Below, one piece after another: positions 53,401-64,000 of a stretch of DNA of 64,000 bases. The notes below the pieces were generated by a model. The model made no database searches. It was given only the letters and a program-made list of their open reading frames with translations, and had not been told where the DNA came from. Source of the DNA: Tiliqua scincoides (lineage: Eukaryota > Chordata > Lepidosauria > Squamata > Scincidae); NCBI RefSeq assembly GCF_035046505.1, contig NC_089821.1, forward strand, positions 98,278,132 to 98,342,131, written 5' to 3'. The translations under genes and the position numbers were made by a program. The number at the start of each line of letters is the position of its first letter. Within the stretch, counting starts at the first letter, position 1.

Positions 53401-53670
53401 TGCTACTGCTGCTTCAAAACAAATCCTGGTTTGATAGTGAAACATTCTAATTAATTTCAATAATTTGTTTTAAATAAGAAAAGTTTTTTCACTTTAATTT
53501 TGATTAAAGTAATAATTTTAATTACTACCTCTCCATTAGAGGTATTAATGGAGTATTAATAGCATTAATAATACTATTATTAATACAAATACTATATTAT
53601 TAAAAGAAGAAGAATATAAGACATTTAAAAGTAAAAGAGGATTCTCAGGGCCAAACTGGACATGAATATA

Positions 53671-53923
53671 AAGGTGCCCCTTGTTATCCGTGGGAATTAT
53701 ATTCCTGGAACCCCTGTGGATACCAAAATCTACAGATGTTGGAATCCATAAGATTTGGGCACTCCAAAGCCTCCAAACAGGTCCAGAGGGCCTTCTGTGG
53801 GCCGAAAAGGATGCACAGCTCCGGTCGGGTTCTGAGGGCTAAAGGTGGCCTACCCTATGGATTCAGAACCTGTGGATATTCAAATAAGCAGATACCAAAC
53901 CTGTGGATACTGAGGGCCACCTG
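53671..53923. mobile_element. pogo/Tigger-like MITE, 253 bp, TA duplication
   Basis: TA at 53669-53670 and 53924-53925. Left end AAGGTGCCCCTTGTTATCCG, right end CTGTGGATACTGAGGGCCACCTG. The interior GTGGATACCAAAATCTACAG is typical of Tigger ends. Confidence 0.75.
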
Positions 53924-54462
53924 TAATAATGTCATTTGTCCTTGCATGTACTCAGAGTCTGATTGTATAAATAGTAGGTGTATGGAGGAAGAATCTAGTC
54001 CACAACCACACTAGGGAAAAAGGTCAATTAACCTCTCCCCCATGCCATGGTCCTGATCTAAATTGGGGATCCCATGCCTTATATTTGCACAAGATAACAC
54101 ACAAGGGCAAATTCAAAGTTAAAACATCTTATCTATGTATTTTAAGTTTAAAATTACAATTACACTACATTTTAATTTATTCTGATTTCAAACAATCAAA
54201 TCTGAGAGTCTGTCGTGTAACATCAAATGAATTAGGCAACCATCACTAAAAGAAAGAGAAGAAAGGAAAGTTAAGGTTGAAACATTAATAAGAAAACAAC
54301 AGGAAATCAGAAATTATTACACAAAAATTGTGAAAGCTGATAAACGGTATGAATCCAAATGCAAATGCAACAACACAAGCACGCTAACTACACAATTGGT
54401 GAGTCAGCAGTGGCCAACATGGTGGTCACTGGGAGGTAAGAGGCTGTTGCCACCAAGCAGCA

Positions 54463-54465
<3 letters not shown>

Positions 54466-54511
<46 letters not shown>
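54466..54511. repeat. (GA)n microsatellite
   Basis: About 22 GA units with no interruption. Confidence 0.97.
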
Positions 54512-54514
<3 letters not shown>

Positions 54515-54823
54515 GCCACATAACTTTGATAGTGGGAGGCACAAGACAGTAGAGCAGGCAGAGGGCTACTGGAGTCAGCATCATGTAGGTGTATAGTTGC
54601 TAACTTGGTAGAAGTGCTGAGCAAGTGTAATCAGCAGCCCATAATGGGTTCCCTTAATCAGCAGCTGTGTACTTGAATGGCACCAACTTTACCTATCCTC
54701 TACCTCCACCACTACCTCACATCTATCAATAAGGGTTGCAGGTCCCCCTCCCCGAAACTGAGCAGCAAGAGTAGCCTCTTCCTGCCTCCTAGTACAACAT
54801 ATTATCAGCTGTTCCTAAGCTTA

Positions 54824-54909
54824 CAGCCCAATCCTTTGGATGTCTATTCAGAAGTGAGTCTCATTGTGTTTAATGGGAATTACTCCCAGTAAAGAGTAAC
54901 CTTAGACTC
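54824..54909. mobile_element. Diverged copy of the 90-bp palindromic MITE
   Basis: TTA then CAGCCCAATCC on the left; GAAGTGAGTCTCATTGTG / TAATGGGAATTACTCCC in the core; CTTAGACTC on the right. Confidence 0.6.
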
Positions 54910-55597
54910 TATTACTGTTTAGTGCATTAAATAAACCTGCATTTTCCTGTAACATGATACACATGCCTAAAAATATACTTCTATTAAAATATACTTCTAT
55001 TAAAATATTAATCTACAATCCCCCAAAGCAATATATGAGACAACTAAGCATCGTAGTCAATAGAGACTACATATGGCTTTGTAACTTCTGAAATTCTGCT
55101 GTACTATTTAATTTTTTAAGACATTTTGCCAGGTTCAGACATCAAAAGGCTCAAGCTTGATGGGATAATACCGTAGTCGACAGCACTGATTTTCATTTTC
55201 CGTAGAGAACTATCCACAGATGCAAGGGACAGGCTACTTAGCCCTAGTCAGGTTCCTAGCAAGATCAAACAGTTAGTATCCACCATCTTGTGCGGCTCGC
55301 AATAACCCAATGAAGTATTTACTCTGCAGGAATGAAACCTGGCTCATGCCATTTCACAGTGAGATCTGGAAAGACATATGTGCATATGCTTCATGTTTTG
55401 GGGTGCACACTACATACATGGCATGGAAATGATATACTTCCTAAGGGGTGCCAGCATCTCAGATATTGCAGCCATCCTGCATACTGTCCACATACTGCAT
55501 ACTGTCCACGTATCACTTCCACATACTGTCCTGGTTCACAGAACTATTTCCTAAAATATAATTTAAAATGTTGCTCTAGTTTTAAGCCACAGATTAA

Positions 55598-55670
55598 CCC
55601 ATTTTTGCCCAGTCCACAGGTGTACACATTTGATTCCTGTTGCATATATGTAACACTGGGCAGAAATTGC
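55598..55670. mobile_element. 73-bp MITE flanked by TTAA (piggyBac-like), copy 2
   Basis: TTAA at 55594-55597 and 55671-55674. It starts CCCATTTTTGCCCAG and ends CTGGGCAGAAATTGC, an inverted repeat of about 15 bases. Same length as 45397-45469, opposite orientation. Confidence 0.78.
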
Positions 55671-56199
55671 TTAAAACACATTGTAGGATCTACTTCCAAC
55701 ATTTCACTTTCAACTGTGGAACACATCTTTAGGGGGTTACAAAGAATTTTGCATTCTTTGCTTGATGCTCTGGGTAACATCCTTTTTCCTAGTAAGTAAC
55801 TAATTGGTCTCATCTCCTAGCTGGCAACAGGCTTAATTGCCAGCTCCTGCTTGAATTTTTAAAGGCATGCCTACACTCCTTGCCTGTTATTCATTGTCAC
55901 AATTGCCTATTTAGGTTTCTTCTCAAAGTTTTTTATTCTAGTATACGGGTGTGAGCCACTTTGTGACATTCTGGCTTATGGAGAGATCACATAACCTACG
56001 ATCACGTGCATGACATGGTTGTCAGGGGGCACACACCCCAACCCTCCGAAAGCTAGGGGAGCTTCCGTTAAACCAAGAGTTGCGCAAGAGATGCAATTTC
56101 CCTCAGTCTGAGCCTTGTGGAGGCAGTGAGCGGAAGCGGAGCCCTGTGGGGGCCTCAGATTGCATCAAACACTGCTTGACAATAGGGATCGCAGTGGTG

Positions 56200-57545
56200 C
56201 ATGACTATATTTGAATACAGGTATTACTTATACTGACAGTCTTTTTTTTGCTCATATTGTTTCTATGTTTTTGGATTTCAATGACCTCTCTATAGATTCT
56301 AGTATGATATTGTTGCACTGTAGAAATAACCTGAGTTTGATTAAAATTTATTTGCTGACCAGTTCTCACAGCATGCTCTGCCACTGTTGATTTTTCACTT
56401 TGTTCTAAGGCAGGGGTGCTCACACTTTTTTGGCTCGAGAGCTACTTTGAAACCCAGCAAGGCCCGGAGATCTACCAGGGGGGAAGGAAGCATCTGACAG
56501 ACACCCCCTTTGATGTATGGAGCCCCTGCTGGACCAGGTCAGAGGAGGCCCACCAAGTCCAGCTTCCTGTGCCCCACAGTGGCCCACCAGATGCTTCAGG
56601 AAGCACACGGGAGGCCTCTCCTCTCTCTTCACCCCACATACTGGGGGCAGCCACAGGTCCCCCCAAGAGGCACATGCCCAGCCTTGCTGCACTACAGGGG
56701 GGAGGAGCTCCCCACTCCCCGCCCCCCCAAACTCTTTGTGGCTGCGCCCCGAGACCAGCAGGGAGAGGGAGGCGTTGCAGGTCCTCCTCGGAAGGGGCGG
56801 GGGGCTTCCCCGTTTCCATGGAGAGGGGCTGCACATTCAGGCGGCAGGGGGGTCGTCTCACCTGTCAGCCCCGACCGAGGGACTGGAAGGGACGGGGAGG
56901 GTCACTCGGGGCCTCCCGCGGCTACCGCCATCAGAGCGACTCCATCTCGAACTCCTGCCCCCTGAAGAGCAGCTAAAGTGTTTCAGTGTCAGTTTAGTGT
57001 CAGCTAAATAGTCACTAGACGAAACTGACATATTAACAGTTTGGAGAGTTAGGGCTCCGCGATCTACTCATTTTGCCTCGTGATCTACTGGTAGATCGCG
57101 ATCTACCTATTGAGCACCCCTGTTCTAAGGAGTAGTGGCGTTCATGTTCCTTTACTCTAGTAATCACATCCCTTTTCGTAGGTTTTCTATACACTGTGTC
57201 CCAGCATGCCATCCTCCTTGCAGCTGACACATCCAGTATGGTACGGTAACGTCACATATTTCTCTTGCTCCATGGTAAATCCGATAGCTGGATGTATACT
57301 ATTTAGGTGTGATAAAAAATGAGATAATCCTCCCCCTCATCCTAGATAGAAAAGACATCATCAACATAGTAAATCCATATCTTAGATTTAATGTTGCTAA
57401 TATCCTCAAATTTCTCTCTATATAAATTAGCCACTATTGGGTTCCGTGAACTGTCCATGACTACTCCATCCATTTGCTCACAAATTTCCCATTCCAGCTG
57501 AAATACATGGAAGCTGAAATGATGGTACAAGCCCACAATACTTGA
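56200..57545 (-). mobile_element. Penelope-like element, degraded, split by a hAT
   Basis: Minus-strand fragments show the reverse transcriptase catalytic motif (IYYVDDVFSI near 57345-57380, preceded by EICEQMDGVVMDSS), then TVYRKPTKRD, and at 56205-56400 the end of a GIY-YIG-type endonuclease region (STVAEH, REVIEIQKHRNNMSKK). The order RT, then GIY-YIG, is that of Penelope-like elements. It is 5' incomplete and clearly dead. The hAT at 56411-57122 sits within its endonuclease region. Confidence 0.8.
56411..57122. mobile_element. hAT non-autonomous element, 712 bp, perfect 8-bp duplication TTCTAAGG
   Basis: The duplications are at 56403-56410 and 57123-57130. Ends are CAGGGGTGCTCACAC and ATTGAGCACCCCTG. 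The interior includes an antisense CR1-like tail (CCAAGTCCAGCTTCC, GTGGCCCACCAGATGC) and GATCTACTGGTAGATCGCGATC near the right end. The GC-rich middle produces overlapping 130-186 codon ORFs that are not genes. Confidence 0.92.
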
Positions 57546-61603
<4,058 letters not shown>

Positions 61604-62761
61604 CTAAGGTTTGAGAGGAAAAAAAGGAGGGGCACCTCTATTACTGAGTAAAGGCTGTTTCTATAATAAGACTTTTATTCGCCCATAGCATATCGCCAAT
61701 GATAGTAATTTAACTGTCCGTTCCATATTCTCAAACTGAAGATGGAGAAACTGACTTGAGGAATTGCTAGACATGACAACATTTTGCTATAGCAGTCTCT
61801 TTTTCTATCATTTTTAGTAACTGAAAAATAGACAGCATTATCACGGCTCATATCAGGAAAGAACCAAACTATCTTTAGTCCAAGATATTTACTGCATGCA
61901 TCCAAATAAAGAGAAGTATTTAAATAGTAGTAAATTCCAAATATAATACTCAAGAGATATGCAAGGTGGGAGAGAAGGAGGAAGAGGAGGAAGAAGTGCA
62001 ACAAATACAATGATGTCCAATTGGGTTTTTGCTTAAAAAACATCACAACATCAAATCAGAATATCTGAGAGCAGATCTATGTGATGTTTGGAATATCAAA
62101 GCCACTGCCAAAGGAGCAAACAAAATTCAAAAATCAAGGCCATAATATGAAGAGATATCTGGAAAATACACTATTTAGTTGCTGGTGGTTTGGCTATGAT
62201 GTTTAAAAAATAATTATATTCAATGACCATGGATGCAATTCCTCTGAGCAGAGGTTAATTAACAGAAAAGCAGTTCCTGTGTTGTTAAAAAAAAAAAAAA
62301 AAAAGCCCACAATAGAGATAAACCAAAGGCTAATTAACTGGAACAACAAATTCTCTTGAATAAGCTTGGGGGTGGGGTTCCAAATTCCTCCCCCCCCCAT
62401 GCCATCTTACAAATGTTTAAGTGACAGCAGTGGGTCACTGACAATGGAGAAATGCTCCTTTCAGTACATGAGTAAGAATCATCTTCCCCGCAAAGGATAT
62501 AGATAGCAAGCATGGGTTGGTTTTCATTAAAGCTGCTCACTGGATGAGATTGTTGTGAATGTTCACTGTTAGTGCGAATGTTCTGACATATCTGAGGACT
62601 GATTCATACATGTAAGTTGATCAGCTGATATTCCATTACTTGATGAATCACAGTTGAAAGTGTGAACTGTTCCAAGTGGGGGAAAAATTGTTCCATCTAT
62701 GCTGTTATTTTACACAAGCAAGATATTATCCAAAATTTCTTAACTGAAGACCAAGCATATA

Positions 62762-63224
62762 CAGTCAGTTCTTGTTATCTGCTGGTGTTGGGTTCCTGGA
62801 AACCCCAGAAGACAGTGAATCCATGGATAGTGAACATTTGATTCAATGGAATCAATGGGGTTCAAGGGAGGGATAGCTTACCTGCCAGCAGCAGAGACAA
62901 AATCCAGCGGAGACCAGCACAGCAGAATCCAGCACGGAAGTGGAGACCTTCAAAATGGTGACTGCAACTAGCACGGGGCCCTTTAAAATGGCTGTGGGAA
63001 GCTTCCCATGGTCATTTTAAAGACCCCATGCTAGCCACAGATTCTGTTTTGAAGCACTCTGCAGCCTTCTGAATGTCTCTGCTGCATTCAGGAGAGACCT
63101 TCAGAAGGCAGCATAGACCATGGATAGCTGAGAACATCCTGTGAATGGTGCAAGGTGACAATCCTGTTGCCCGAGGATAAGCGAATCCATGGGTAGCATA
63201 TCCACAGGTAGCAGGAACTGACTG
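62762..63224. mobile_element. pogo/Tigger-like MITE, 463 bp, TA duplication
   Basis: TA at 62760-62761 and 63225-63226. Ends CAGTCAGTTCTTGTTATCTG and GGTAGCAGGAACTGACTG. The interior has GTGAATCCATGGATAGTGAAC and GATAAGCGAATCCATGGG. Related to 20009-20533. Confidence 0.85.
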
Positions 63225-63333
63225 TATACCCTTTGATGAGTGGTAAAATTACAGCTCATTGCCTTACAGGCCTTCTAGTGGATAACTGTGCCCTCATCAC
63301 TAGTCTAATGGCTGGTCTATATAAACAAAAGTA

Positions 63334-63673
63334 CAGGGCATCTCAAGAAAATGTACATGCACTTTAAAGTTTCAAATTTATTATGCTATAATTCACACAT
63401 TCACTGCATAGGTATATACAGAAGCAGTGACTTGACCAAGCTAATTAATTAGTTAATGATTAAGTGCTCAAAACGTTCCCCACTGTCATCTATACACTGC
63501 TGACATAATTGATGAAGGGATATGCAGACATCCACCAACATGTGCGCTGGGCTGATTCCACACATCTCTTCAGTTGCTTCTCTTAATTGTTTGAGTGTTG
63601 TAGGTTTTCTACAATGAAGTATGTATGAATTAGAGCTCATTAAAATGTATGTACATCTTTTTGAGACACCCTG
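63334..63673 (-). mobile_element. mariner-type MITE with transposase C-terminal remnant
   Basis: TA on both sides (63332-63333, 63674-63675). Ends CAGGGCATCTCAAGAAAATG and CATCTTTTTGAGACACCCTG match over about 25 bases. The minus strand encodes a stretch with LKQLREATEEMCGISP and LHQLCQQCIDDSGERFEHL, the usual end of mariner/IS630 transposases. The catalytic core is deleted, so it is non-autonomous. Confidence 0.85.
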
Positions 63674-64000
63674 TATTATCAATTTGGTTCCAATTTTCCT
63701 GATCATTGGAAGAAATGAACTGGTGTCGTACCAATTGCATCACTGAAGACTCCCTCCACATAAAATTTAGGGCACTTGGTGGAAGGCTGAGCTGATAGGA
63801 AGAAACTCAGAGAGACTGTTAAGATATTACTGACTGGGAAGAAACTGCAAATGGGAAAGACTTTCATCGCAAACTCTTTACTTGCACCTACTAATGGAAA
63901 GAAAGTAACATCTGATCTAGACTATATCATGTTGAATGCTATCCCACCCCACAGGCTCCTGACATTTCCTAGGAAATAACTGGAGGGAAGGATTTGATTA

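Larger units (their letters stand above)
61604..64000 (-). other. CCDC148: CCDC148 intron, continuing past the window
   Basis: Holds the Tigger-like and mariner MITEs. No additional coiled-coil exon is recognisable. Confidence 0.6.

Noticed and set aside
56416-57011. 186-, 164- and 151-codon ORFs
   Set aside because: Three overlapping frames inside a hAT non-autonomous element; no shared family, composition artefact.

Overview
This is a piece of vertebrate nuclear genome, most likely from a squamate reptile (a lizard). It carries split genes with GT-AG introns and long non-coding stretches. Its dense load of old interspersed repeats is of types I know from squamate genomes: CR1-like LINE tails, a 5S rRNA-derived SINE, MIR-like SINEs, hAT, Harbinger and pogo/Tigger miniature elements, a mariner MITE and a Penelope-like element. 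I cannot name the species.

Two host genes are present and they face each other. UPP2 (uridine phosphorylase 2) lies on the + strand from before the window to a stop codon at 17503. Six coding exons give about 299 residues, which is nearly the whole protein; only the extreme N-terminus is missing. CCDC148 (coiled-coil domain containing 148) lies on the - strand. The four most 3' coding exons (61485-61603, 46664-46781, 34319-34459, 30276-30422) give the last 174 residues, and the rest of the gene lies beyond 64000. About 12.7 kb separates the two stop codons. From memory, UPP2 and CCDC148 are also convergent neighbours on human chromosome 2q24, so this is ordinary conserved synteny.

By region: 1-17.5 kb is UPP2 exons and introns with many MITEs. 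17.5-30.2 kb is the UPP2 3' UTR and intergenic DNA. 30.2-64 kb is CCDC148 introns, which hold the most layered insertions: a LINE inside a 5S SINE (32 kb), a nested hAT composite with a TA-rich satellite and a GC-rich foldback (36.6-39.3 kb), an L1-like LINE split by a foldback hAT (48-49.5 kb), and a Penelope-like element split by a hAT (56-57.5 kb).

The two genes are not known to act together. UPP2 is a cytosolic pyrimidine-salvage enzyme. CCDC148 is a poorly characterised coiled-coil protein. I see no operon-like or defence-like system, CRISPR array or unknown multi-gene cassette. The most interesting content is structural: perfect target-site duplications that allow exact element boundaries, extremely short MITEs, foldback elements, a 33-bp LINE insertion, and inverted repeats flanking a CCDC148 exon.
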